64,000 nucleotides of DNA, from contig JADDIW010000087.1 in the NCBI GenBank assembly GCA_018136815.1, positions 101,219-165,218 of the forward strand, given 5' to 3'. Below are positions 34,527-44,062 of this stretch, in pieces. The translations under genes were made by a program, and so were the position numbers. Source of the stretch: Isochrysis galbana. Taxonomy: Eukaryota; Haptophyta; Isochrysidales; Isochrysidaceae. The notes beneath the pieces were generated by a model. That model was given only the letters and a program-made list of their open reading frames with translations. It was not told where the DNA came from and did no database searches. How positions within the stretch are numbered: the stretch's first letter is position 1; every line of letters begins with the position of its first letter.

Positions 34527-35792
34527 TGAAAAAAAAAACTTCTTAATATTCTCGCCGCGCGCGCGACCCTGCACGGTATCTTCGCAGCCTCGCTTGTTTC
34601 CCTTCACTCCCCCTACACCTGCCTTGCGGCTTGCGGCTCGTCCCCTCGTGCTCTACCTAGGGGCTGGGTGTCGTGGGTCTCCAGTGGCAGACGGTGTGTG
34701 CCGATTCGCGATGGCCTGTTTCGCGCCTTCCTCCTATGCCATCGGGCTACCGGCTATTGTGTGTTTGCTCCTTGTGCTGGGTGTCAGGCAGCTGTGGTCA
34801 GTGTGTCTAGGGCCTACTTTAGGATGGTGGGCGGCTCGCGGCGCGGGGTCGCTTGGTTAGGCTAGTCGCTCTGCTATGTTGAGGGCTTCCGCTACCAGAG
34901 ATAGATTCGTGCTCATGACTAGGGCGCCTTTGTTGTTAGTTAAGAAGACAGGGGCGCTGAGGTCGTGTGGAGATTTGATTTTCGGCTTCCTTCCCAGGGA
35001 GGCCTTGCGCGTGCGTGCGGTTAAGAAGTTGTCCGGAGGTTCCCGACCTCTGACGAGGGCCGTGAACCTGCTTAGGACTCTTTCGATAACCGGTACGTGG
35101 TGGAAGGTGTGATTTTCGAATTCCACTTTGTAGAAGTCGCTTATGATGTATCTCCATGCTATTAGGTAGAGGGCTTTAAGGCTATCCGGCGACGGGGAAT
35201 TCGGGTATGCGAATAGTCTGTCTTTGATTTTTTGAGTCGTCGATCTGTCTTTCGCCGGGGTGTACCCCGCTACGGCTTCTATGGTTTGAAATATCGGAAG
35301 CGTGGACGGGCATCTAGCTAGGTGCGTCGAGTTTTCTCTGTGTTTCCCGCAGAGTCTACATCTTGTGGTGGTCGCCGCTGCGAACCGGTTTCGCGTACCC
35401 AGCCTCCTATGGGTAACGTGCTTGAAGTGCAGGTGTTTGTCTGTGTGTTTTAGTAGGGGGTGGGTATAGAGTTTCGCCACGTGCTTCCATTCATCGTGCG
35501 TTAGGTCTAGCTTGCGGGCCCACGCCTCTCGCGCTGGCTGAGGTTTGTTGCGGGGGCCGTCCCCTTTGAGCTCTCGCGTTATATCCGACACGGTGATTTG
35601 GTCTAGTTGTGTCTTTTCGTTAAGCGTGTACTCGTCCGCAAGAGGGAATTCGAGGTGTTTCGGGCCTTTTAGTCCATTTTCCCATTTAGCTGGGGCGTAG
35701 TAGTGATCCTCCTCGCCCGGTTTTGCTACCACGGTGGTGTCTGTGGTCTCGCCTAGATAGTTGGTGTTTGTATAGATCCATATGTTATTCAT
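34527..35792 (-). pseudogene. LINE ORF2 C-terminal part of a second LINE subfamily, with 3' UTR
   Basis: The minus-strand frame 35792-34857 (311 residues) includes LHFKHVTHRRLGTRNRFAAA, CRLCGKHRENSTHLARC (zf-RVT knuckle) and YLIAWRYIISDFYKVEF. It matches the layout of the copies at 26-28 kb but is clearly diverged. The 3' UTR runs to 34527 and ends TTAAGAAGTTTTTTTTTT, the same terminal signature. It is 5'-truncated. Confidence 0.85.
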
Positions 35793-35825
35793 TCTAGTTA
35801 TGTACGTTATCGTGTGAGGTAGACA

Positions 35826-36170
35826 AAAACTATTGTTATAGTTTTAGCGATGGAGCGCGCGCCGACCGCTCCCCTCTCCCAGCCCCCCGCCGTCACGACG
35901 CCCCAACGGGGCCGCCCCAAGCCGCCGGAGCCGAAGCGCTCGCAGGCCTCAGCACCGCCTGACAACGACGTCGAGATGGCGCCGCCACCCTCGCCATCCA
36001 GGCAGCCACAGAAGCAGGGAGCAGGCAAAGTCCTGTTCCCTGCTGACAAGCAGAACCTGACTCAGGCTCAGAACGCCAGCGCCGCCGGGCAGCCACCCAC
36101 TCAAGGACTCCCCATGGGGTGTGGCAGCTCTGCTGCCACCCCCATGGCGGTAACTCCTACCAAGGTAGTG
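35826..36170 (+). mobile_element. Hairpin-start motif and MERAPTAP ORF fragment, copy A
   Basis: AAAACTATTGTTATAGTTTT (8-bp stems) is followed by AGCG and an ATG at 35850 opening a frame MERAPTAPLSQPPA, KRSQASAPPDNDVEMAPP, VLFPADKQNLTQAQNA, PMGCGSSAATPMAVTP. About 340 bp are nearly identical to 40868-41205. After 36165 the two copies diverge, so the shared unit ends there. This is probably the 5' end of a retroelement (ORF1 or gag); the class is inference. Confidence 0.65.
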
Positions 36171-36989
36171 TTCCATCAAGTATGGGCAGACAAGAAGTCG
36201 GTGTGTCACCTACGGACGTGTAACGAAAGTGTTGACGTGGGGCAAGCGTCCACTCAGATTTCAGAGGGTACGATTCGGAAGGCAGGCTCACGAAATCGAT
36301 GAGGATGTATGAGGGTTGACACAAAAGGGAGCTTCAGACAGGCGAGGTTTGGGGGTTATCCAACCCGACCTACTCGACATCGGCCATGGGCCACGCTGAT
36401 TGGGCGAAAAATGCTTGCAATCGGCTCATGCGCTTGATGCCACACCTCGAAGTGGAGGGAGGAGGATCGGCAAGGTTTCTTCTGGGCCAGGTGTCTCCGC
36501 AGATGCTTGCGTATATCAGGTAAACTATTTTTATAAATATCTCGGCGTGCACGCGGCGCGTGCGTCTAGACGCGCAGAGATGAGTTGCAATCAATGAAAC
36601 CCGTCACGAAACACGCACGGCGTTGAACCTTCGCCTAGGTGAGATTTTCCGCCAGGTGCACGCCGTGCGTGCGCCAGATAGCTATGCGTGCGCATAGGAG
36701 TTGATGAGTCTGCACGCCGTCGTGCGCCGGGCGCGATGTGCAGCGGGTCCTCCGCGGGGACGCCGTGCGTGTTTCCGCGGGGGGAGGGACGGCGCCCCAG
36801 GAGGTTGCAAAGGGTACGATAAGCCGTGGGCTATCTCATATCTGCGCAAGAATCAAGTCAGTTTTCGCCAATGCACATGCGAGCAAGACAAAGCGAAAGC
36901 GGAGCAACGCAAACGCCAACGCGAGATAAGCAACGCCATGGACTACACCTATCCCATAGTATGGTTTGAACGTCCGAGTCTATGGCCTC
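36171..36989. other. Spacer with hairpin-repeat copy
   Basis: A diverged copy of the CG-rich hairpin repeat (GCACGCCGTGCGTGCGCC; GCGCGATGTGCAGCGG) lies at 36650-36780. No gene is supported. Confidence 0.4.
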
Positions 36990-37190
36990 CATGAACCACG
37001 TCGGAGGGGTGGATGTGGACAGCCAATATCTCGGCGTCCCATATATTATGAAGTTGATTAGTAGCGTCCTACCATGAATGGAGAGACTCGTCATTCCTCT
37101 CCAGGTTGCGGCCTTCTTCTTAAGTTTAGCGTAAAGCTTCTCCCAGAAGACGTGGGAAGTTACAACGGAGACACGCTCCGGCCGTCGCTG
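36990..37190 (-). pseudogene. LINE reverse transcriptase connection-region fragment
   Basis: The minus strand reads FWEKLYAKLKKKAATWRGMT, SLSIHGRTLLINFIIYGTPR, YWLSTSTPPTWFMEAIDSD and VQTILW. This fits the region after the RT catalytic core in L1-like LINEs (L..W....LS..GR..L.......YW......P......I......FLW). Flanks are unrelated. Confidence 0.7.
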
Positions 37191-37355
37191 CGGAGTCTCT
37201 CTCTCTCTCGCTCTCTCTCTCCGTCTCTCGCGACGTGTTTGAGTTATCGGTGATTTGGGGTCGCGGTTGCTTGATAATTTGCTTGGTTTGGGTGAATGAT
37301 TCCGGTGTGTTCGTGAGTCGGTGTAACCTGTTGTTCTCAGCTCCGTTGTCCGTCG

Positions 37356-37673
37356 TTGTTCGCTGCGTCGCTGCACTCAAGCAGCCTAGGCTCCCTCCCT
37401 GAGGGAAGAGTTCTTTGTAGGTCTAACAATCTCTTAAAACCCAACACACTAGGGCCGCTAGGAGCGCCTCGCCGCCCCACAGCCCTTCGTTCGCCGTTCG
37501 TCCCCCGTCCAGACACCCAAATGGGGTTGCCCGACCCAGTCCAGAATTTCATTCACCCGACTCCCGGTGGGGAGGAGGGCCAAAGCGCCGCGCTAGCCGC
37601 CGGTGCTGCTCGCGACGGAGTGGCTCAGAGCCCTCCGGCTCCGCTCGACTCGACACGGCGTCTCCCTCTATGA
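37356..37673 (+). other. Uncharacterised ORF, possible gag-like fragment
   Basis: A 105-codon frame includes MGLPDPVQNFIHPTPGGEEG and ends RRLPL. It is Pro/Ala-rich and lies between retroelement fragments. I do not recognise it. Confidence 0.2.
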
Positions 37674-37704
37674 TAATTTTAAAACGATCTAATTTTAAAC
37701 GGCT

Positions 37705-37773
37705 ATAATACAACTGTGGACATTTGATCGCTCAATTCGACTGATGTCCCACAATTGACGGAACGACACCTCA
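37705..37773 (-). repeat. Dispersed repeat, probable LTR terminus (copy 2 of 3)
   Basis: This is the inverse of the 11674-11742 repeat. Here it is followed directly (37790 onward, plus strand) by a gag-like ORF start. Confidence 0.55.
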
Positions 37774-37805
37774 GCCCCAGCCCATCCATCCCGATCCGCC
37801 CAGTC

Positions 37806-38068
37806 ATGTCCGCTCCGTCGTCGCGCTCGCCCTCGCCCAAGCCCGTCCTCCCGCCTTCCTCTGCTGGGGAGGTGGTCCAGCCCGTCATTCCATCACTCCC
37901 GGCCACCTTCGCCGCGCCTCCCGCCGATCGTTTCCCTGCCGAATCATCGCACATCGAGCCCGTGGTCAGTGGTCATGCTCATGCTCGATCCGTCAACACC
38001 AGGCTCGTCAGGCATGGCGGGATTCCGGGACTGAAAAGTTGTGTCCAATTAGCTAGTGGGGTTGGCTA
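37806..38068 (+). pseudogene. Gag-like ORF start (MSAPSSRSPSP family)
   Basis: The frame MSAPSSRSPSPKPVLPPSSA followed by EEVVQP-like residues recurs at 62012-61950 (minus), and a diverged form (MSLSPPSSPSLKPARPP) at 60402. In both other places it follows an LTR-like sequence, so it is the 5' end of an LTR-element gag. The copy runs to a stop at 38066-38068. Confidence 0.5.
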
Positions 38069-38446
38069 GGATATAACATTAATATTTTAATTAAAATGTA
38101 TTTTTGTTGCCAGGCTTTGTATTTCCCATCTACATCTAGGATTGGAGCTACACTTTTTTTCTGTTTTCCAACTTCCACTTCATTCATGTCTAGTGTCTAG
38201 TGTCTAGATCACCGAATCTATGGTCTATGGGCTGTTCGGCTATCCACGGGTGTGGGGGAATGTCCCTCAGAGTCCCCTGAGAGCTTCGGGGCTACGGGTG
38301 AGCGGGTAACGAGCAGTTGGCAAAAGAAAGTGTGGAAGCTCCAATTTTGGTGCTTCGGCAGTAGAGTCGAAGGAGTTTAATCTTAAATCCTTTTCATGGG
38401 TGGACGCCCTTGTAGAAGTTAAAGCCGAGGGGGGGGGGGGGGCGCG
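38069..38446. other. Upstream region of TAF12
   Basis: AT-rich sequence (38070-38170) gives way to a G-run just before the ATG at 38447. No gene is supported. Confidence 0.4.
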
Positions 38447-39987
38447 ATGGAGCGCTCCGACTTCCTGCCGGTGGCGCGGCTGCAGGAGCTGGCGTCTCAG
38501 GTGGATCCGGGGCTCAAGTTGGAGACGGAGGCGGAGCAGGTGGGTGTGGGCGTGGGGGGGCAGGGTCGGGCGGGGTGGGGAAATGTTGGGTGGAGGGGGC
38601 AGGGGGCAGAGGGGCGGGGAGGGGGGGGCGGGGGGGGAAGGGGAGGGGAAGGGGGGAGTGGAAGGGAAGGGAGGGGAATAGAGGAGACGGAGAGGGGGGG
38701 GGGGGGGGGGGAAGGGGGGTGGAAGGGGAGAGGGGAGAGAGGGGGGGCGAAGGGAGAAGGGGAAGGGGGAGGGGGGGGGGGTTGCACGGGACGTGGGGAC
38801 GAAGAAGGGGAGGAGGAGCGGAGCGGAGGGGGGGGAGGGGGGGGGGGGGGGAGGGGGGGGCGAGGGGGAGGGGGGATAGGGCGAGGGGGCGTTGCCGAGA
38901 GAGGCATGGGTAAGAAACGGCGACGATGGAGGTTTTGGGCAGATATGCAGAGAGCAGAAATGTCGAGGAAAGTATGGGATGAGGGGGGGGGGAAGATCTG
39001 CACAGAAGGGATGGAAGACATTAGTGGAAGGGTCGATGCTTGGAGGGATGAGAAGGATAGGCGAAGCCTGCACATGCCGGCGTCTTCTGGAGATAGTGGG
39101 AACGCAAACAAGAGCGACGGCGGAGGGGCCATCGGAGGTCCAATGGGAGCGTGAGCGCTTCCTACGCATCCTTGATGTCGATCGTGTGCAGGCATGCCTT
39201 GACTTTTGATCGACCCTCTTCTTTTGCAACAGGTTCTTCAGGACGTGGCGGATGACTTCGTGGAGAATGTGCGCGGCCCAACTCAGCACCTGCTCCACGA
39301 GCCCACCCATGAACACGCCAGTTGTGCGCTCGCGAGCTGCCAATCGGCCGTCGGGCATTGCTATGTTGCACGTGCTGTTCTCGGAGCCACTCTTTCTTGA
39401 ATCTCGCCCGCACCTCCTGTTCTTCAGGTGGTGGCCTTTGCATGCCAGCTGGCGGCCCACCGCGGCTCACGTACTTTGGAGACGAAGGACGTGCAGCTCG
39501 CGCTAGAGAAGGTACGCCTGTGCATGGCCCCCCACTCCACTCGATCACGCTCGGATGCCCGAATCATCAGCTTACACCCTGCTATGCACGTGACACCGGC
39601 AGTTATGGGACATGCGCCTTCCCGGCATTGGCGACTCGTCGGCCGAGCTTCGTATTGTCCAAAGGAGACCACAGGTGCGTGTGTTTCTAGCCTTGGCTGG
39701 TCATTGTCACTCGACGACCGGCTGCAAGCGCCGCACGATTTTCCGGTGTTGGTGCCCCAACCGGGAGTAGCCACTACGCTATGGACAGCACGTGGCCTTT
39801 TCATGCGTCGTTGCAAGACCTGTTGTGCCCCCGGGGGGAATGCCGCGTACCAGATGCAGTTCATGGCCGTGCTGCGCACATTGGACTGTTTCGCGCTCTC
39901 AGCAACCTCTTGGCCTCTCAGGCCTTTAGCGACGCGTACAAACAAAGGCTCAACTTAGTGCGGAAAAGTCAGGCGCGGGCGCAGTGA
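38447..39987 (+). CDS. TAF12: Transcription initiation factor TFIID subunit 12
   Basis: Five exons (38447-38539, 39233-39268, 39428-39511, 39603-39674, 39922-39987), all phase 0, give 116 residues. The histone fold is complete: LQELASQVDPGLKLETEAEQ, VLQDVADDFVEN, VVAFACQLAAHRGSRTLETK, DVQLALEK. Next come LWDMRLPGIGDSSAELRIV and a tail AYKQRLNLVRKSQ. These align one-to-one with animal and plant TAF12 (LVREVDP, IADDFI, ACQLARHRKS.TLEVKDVQLHLE, IPGFG, HKQRMALIRK). The protein pairs with TAF4 in TFIID and is also found in SAGA. It lacks the long N-terminal extension of many homologues. Intron 1 (693 nt) is almost pure G/A on the sense strand; the other introns are 91-247 nt. Confidence 0.95.
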
Positions 39988-40867
39988 GATGAGCGACTTG
40001 GTGTCGGCGCAGAAAATGACGCCGTGCAATCTCACTCCTCGGAGAGACGCTCCCCGTTCACATTTCTGCGACCTCGGCCGTAGGAACAATGTGTAATTGG
40101 TGCACCTTGCGAGGGAGGGAGAGTGGGGAGATCAGTTTGATTGAGTTTGGCAGCACGGCGGCGAGGCACGGGTTTGAATAGTAAGCCATCACCCTGGGCC
40201 GGGGAGGTGATGGGAAGGTGATTGGAGGCTGAGCCCATGGAGCTTTACTTGATGCGATTCAAAAACTATAGTTTTAGCGATGGAGCACGCGCCGACGGCT
40301 CCCAGCCCACTGTTGTGGCGCTAGGGGTAGGTAGGCATGGATATCCGAGATATCCATCGGGCTATTTGGGCGGGCATATGCTGGAAATAGATATCTCTGG
40401 ATAGATGTGGGATGTTTGGGCGCTGTGAGCGTGCGGTGCCCAAAAACAAAACTCGCATTCGGCGCGTCGCCGCAGAGCCGCTGTACCCCTGCGGCGCTCA
40501 CGATGGGGAGCGGTGACCAAATCAAGCGGACACGTAATATACAATATTTGTTACTGTGCAATAGTTATTGCCCATCTCACCAGCGAGAGCGCCACCCCGC
40601 TCCCTGCTGCCACCCACCACCATGCCACGAGGTGAGCTGCCGCGCTTGCACCTGCCCTGGCGATAGAGCGCCACCCACTCACCTGTGCTTGTGCTTGTGC
40701 CCATCTCCTTGCACAGGTCCACGCCAACCTGCACAACCTGCACTTTTAAAGACTTTTATAAGTGGGGGTCAATGGGGGCCTCGCGCCCCCCTCACTCCAT
40801 CGCGGACACCCCCCGGGGTGGGACCGTACAACCACAACCCCAGCCTCTGCCCTCTGGCAGGGGCTAC
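39988..40867. other. Intergenic region with one hairpin-start copy
   Basis: A hairpin-start copy with a shortened loop (AAAAACTATAGTTTTAGCG then ATGGAGCACGCGCCGACGG) lies at 40259-40298. No host gene is supported. Confidence 0.45.
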
Positions 40868-41420
40868 ACAAAACTATTGTTATAGTTTTAGCGATGGAGC
40901 GCGCGCCGACCGCTCCCCTCTCCCAGCCCCCCGCCGCCACGACGCCCCAACGGGGCCGCCCCAAGGCGCCGGAGCCGAAGCGCTCGCAGTCCTCAGCACC
41001 GCCTGACAACGACGTCGAGATGGCGCCGCCATCCTCGCCTCCCAGGCAGCCACAGAAGCAGGGAACAGGCAAAGCCCTGTTCCCTGCTGACAAGCAGAAC
41101 CTGAGCCAGGCTCAAAACGCCATCGCCGCCGTGCGGCCACCCACTCAAGGACTCCCCATGGGGTGTGGCAGCTCTGGTGCCACCCCCATGGCGGTAACTC
41201 CTACCATCTGTGCACCCCTCGGGGGCGGGCACATGACACAACAATCAATCCTTGGAGCTTTTGTGACGAATTGCGGTAGAAGGGGTGCAACGAAGACTAC
41301 CGGTAGCTTTAAAGACAACGACTTCGCAGTGTTGGAACTACGTCATATTAGCATCCTAGATTTTTTTATTGTGCCCAGACACCTAAAACAGTCGCTATCT
41401 AATAGATCCCCAGCTTGAAA
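40868..41420 (+). mobile_element. Hairpin-start motif and MERAPTAP ORF fragment, copy B
   Basis: The first 340 bp nearly duplicate copy A at 35826. ATG 40894 opens the same frame, which here stays open to a stop at 41416. After about 41205 the sequence is unique. Differences from copy A are mostly single bases, many of them changing amino acids, as expected for decaying element sequence. Confidence 0.65.
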
Positions 41421-41632
41421 CCGAAAAACTCGAACGCGAAAAGCGAATTTTTTGTATACGAATGTTGAAGACTACGGTCATTGACGTTCAACGACCCACG
41501 GGCAGATTCACACATACAGACTCACAGGGCACCTAAGACACTCGACCCAGTGGATTGGGGCCCAACTCGGCATTCCCTACTACTTTGCCGCAGGGATCTA
41601 CCCGCGAGCGACGAAATCACGCTCGCTATGGC

Positions 41633-42346
41633 CTACTGAAGTCGGGCCCCAGAGGCCCTTTCGAGCGCTGGCAACGCGACCTGCAGTGGGGGGACATGGC
41701 GCCCGCGCGCGGGTGCTTCCGCGGCGCCTGCGGTCACCTTAGACCAGGATCCGAGGCCTGACGCCAAAAAAGAGCCCTCGCTGGCTGCCTGGACTGGTGT
41801 AGGAGGGAGTCGGCCCCGTTCAATCGCGTTGGTGACTGCGGCGAGCTGCTGTGAAAATTGGGCGGCCATGGCCTGCATGAGCTCAATGTAGCGCAGCTCT
41901 ACGGGGTTGAGCCCCGGTGAAGCCGAAGAAGTTGGCGGCGGGACCGTAGCAGGCGGTGGAGAAGGAGAGAGATGAAGAAGGGAGTCGGGCAGCAGGCCCG
42001 GGGCCTCTCCACAACGAGACGGCTGACTTGGGGCGACCGAGGCGACCGAGAGGCGTTCGAGCGAGGAATGATAGGGCTCGTAGGCGGCCTCCGAGTCCGA
42101 TGGTAAGGGTGGTGGTGCCTCGAGGCATGCGCTAGAAGAGGGGAGGAATCCTTCCAGAGGATTATCCTCACCCTGGAAAGACTCGGGCTTGGACCTGTCT
42201 CCCATGGGTTCCGGCGGCGAAGGCGGAGATGATGGCGGAGGCACCGCAGAAAGATCAGGAGGAGAGGCGAGGGAGGGCATCACCTCCCCCTGTGAAGGTG
42301 GTGGTGGATGACCGTCCGGAGAGGGAAAAGGGAGCAGGGCAGGCAT
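41633..42346 (-). pseudogene. Gag/ORF1-like retroelement protein
   Basis: The 237-codon frame is Pro/Ser-rich (SPDGHPPPPSQGEVMPS; RSKPESFQGEDNPLEGF) and then has a helical segment LNPVELRYIELMQAMAAQF and SQQLAAVTNAIERG. The first half is shared with 60660-60870 (plus). A further shared block (SGPMGHPNSSG) lies upstream at 42360-42525 in another frame. It is a gag-like or ORF1 protein of a dispersed element; no zinc knuckle is visible. Confidence 0.55.
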
Positions 42347-42807
42347 GCAGGCATGATGCCCGACTCTGCAGAGGTGGGGGAGACCCCCATTGAGACGTCC
42401 AGCGCGGGACGCACCGGATGAGATTCTACACCTGACGAATTGGGATGGCCCATAGGGCTTGAATCTGACAGCCTTCCGCGTGCGGGGGTAGGGGGGAAAT
42501 CAACAACTTCCTGGGAGCGTTGCACGAGTTGGGGAGGAGGCGGGAATCAAATGCCGAATGTAGCTAAGATATAAAGGAACCGATCCCCCCGCGGGCGCGA
42601 CCGCCAATTCTTTACGGGTAGAGCGTGAGCGCGCGTAACGGAGGGGGGGAGAGGGGGGGAGAATCGCACCATTTCCATTTCCTGGCGACGATTTTCGTGG
42701 CGGCAGGTGGCCCCCCCTGAAGGTTTTTTATTGGGCCTCGCGCCACGGTCAAAAAATGCAGCCCAACCCTTACTAATAGTTAAAAAGCCCCTGTTTGACC
42801 GCCCTTA

Positions 42808-43160
42808 CAGGGTGTCTTACACCATGTCCAATGTGTCATTTGTCATTTGTTGTTTGTGGTTCTATACCGTTAGTGTTAGCGTGCCTTGTGTGGCAGTCCC
42901 CCCTATAGGTATCTTTTAATCATCTTGTCATGGCGTAGCTCCATATCGCCGGGAGCCCGCAGCGTGAGCCTCGGGGCGGCGGTGAGAGAGCGGCGCGCCG
43001 CGCCGCCATCGCGCTACGCCATGACAAGATGATTAAACGATACCTAGGGGGGACTGCCACACAAGACACAAGGCACGCTAGCACTAACGGTATAGAACCA
43101 CAAACCACAAACCACAAATGACACATTGGACATACATGATGTAAGACACCCTGTGATACC
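42808..43160. mobile_element. Foldback element with arms of about 130-150 bp
   Basis: The left arm (about 42808-42940) starts CAGGGTGTCTTACACCATGT and passes TTCTATACCGTTAGTG and AATCATCTTGTCATGGCGTA. The right arm (about 43010-43160) contains the inverse of each block in reverse order. Arms differ by a few substitutions and short indels. The loop of about 70 bp is CG-rich. The RNA or single strand would form one long hairpin. It looks like a foldback or MITE-type element. Confidence 0.85.
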
Positions 43161-43304
43161 TTCGCACCCCCATAGTGAGTGACAGGGCTATAGCTGCTAG
43201 CTGCCCGCGCGCCAGGATGCTCCGCTTACTTACGATGGAGCGATGGAGAAGCGGAAAACGCCCACCCACACCCAAAAAGAGGTTGACGCGCTGGCGAGTG
43301 CTCA

Positions 43305-43368
43305 TGAGGTGTCGTTCCGTCAATTGTGGGACATCAGTCGAATTGAGCTATCAAATGTCCATAGTTAT
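43305..43368 (+). repeat. Dispersed repeat, probable LTR terminus (copy 3 of 3)
   Basis: This is the same TGAGGTGTCGTTCCGTCAAT unit as at 11674. No recognisable element body follows. Confidence 0.55.
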
Positions 43369-44062
43369 TTATACAAATCTACCATGTGCCTTTAAGGATG
43401 TATCTATTTTGGGCGACAGTGCAGTAGTCACTTTTTCCTGACGAACCAGCGCGCCCCCGTGCCATGTGTAGTATGCTGTCACGACGAGTATATATATGAG
43501 AAAAAGTGCCGGAAGCATGGCAAACACGCCAAGATCAAATGCCACAAGCAGTGCAATTGTGCAATTAAACTGATTGGCCACGGCAACAAGGAACCCATTC
43601 ACCATTCAGAGTCCTTCGAATTTTTGGTCGTTTAGTTTGCCGAACGAGGCACGAGGCACGTGGTGGTCGCATATCCGTTCACCCACTTGTTGAGGGAGCT
43701 GGCCCACCAGCGGTTGCGGTTGCGGTTGTAGTTGTAGTCGTAGTCGGCCGCCGGCAAATGTGTGTCGTCGGTCGTCGGCGAATAGTTTAATTTGCAGCTC
43801 GGCCACGTTTATTATTATGTCTTCTATGTTCTGGTCGTCATTGATCGCCCTATACATTCGATGGCTCACACCGAGCCTGTCCCATATTCATATTCGACGG
43901 TGAACGCGACTTTACTCTTTACTCTTTACTCCTACGTGGCCACCTCCGCCTCTCTCTCTCTCCCCTTTTCTTCCCTCTCCCCCTTCTTCTCCTTCCCGGT
44001 TTACAAAACAAAAGGAATCGAAGGCGGAAGACGCGAAAAGTCGCCATCCCGCCGCCCTGCCG
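43369..44062. other. Upstream region of the TPR gene
   Basis: The first half is relatively AT-rich with short minus-strand frames, one strongly hydrophobic (43369-43605) but unsupported. From 43930 the plus strand is C/T-rich up to the TPR gene ATG at 44063. Confidence 0.4.

Noticed and set aside
36858-37376. 172-codon minus-strand frame as a complete gene
   Set aside because: Only about 65 residues match LINE reverse transcriptase; the rest is Arg-rich translation of CT repeats.
38267-39460. 397-codon minus-strand proline-rich frame over TAF12
   Set aside because: It is the antisense of the G-rich intron 1 and exons of TAF12, which has full family support on the plus strand.
43369-43605. 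Small hydrophobic minus-strand protein
   Set aside because: It could be a membrane peptide, but there is no homology, no start context and it overlaps the edge of a dispersed repeat.
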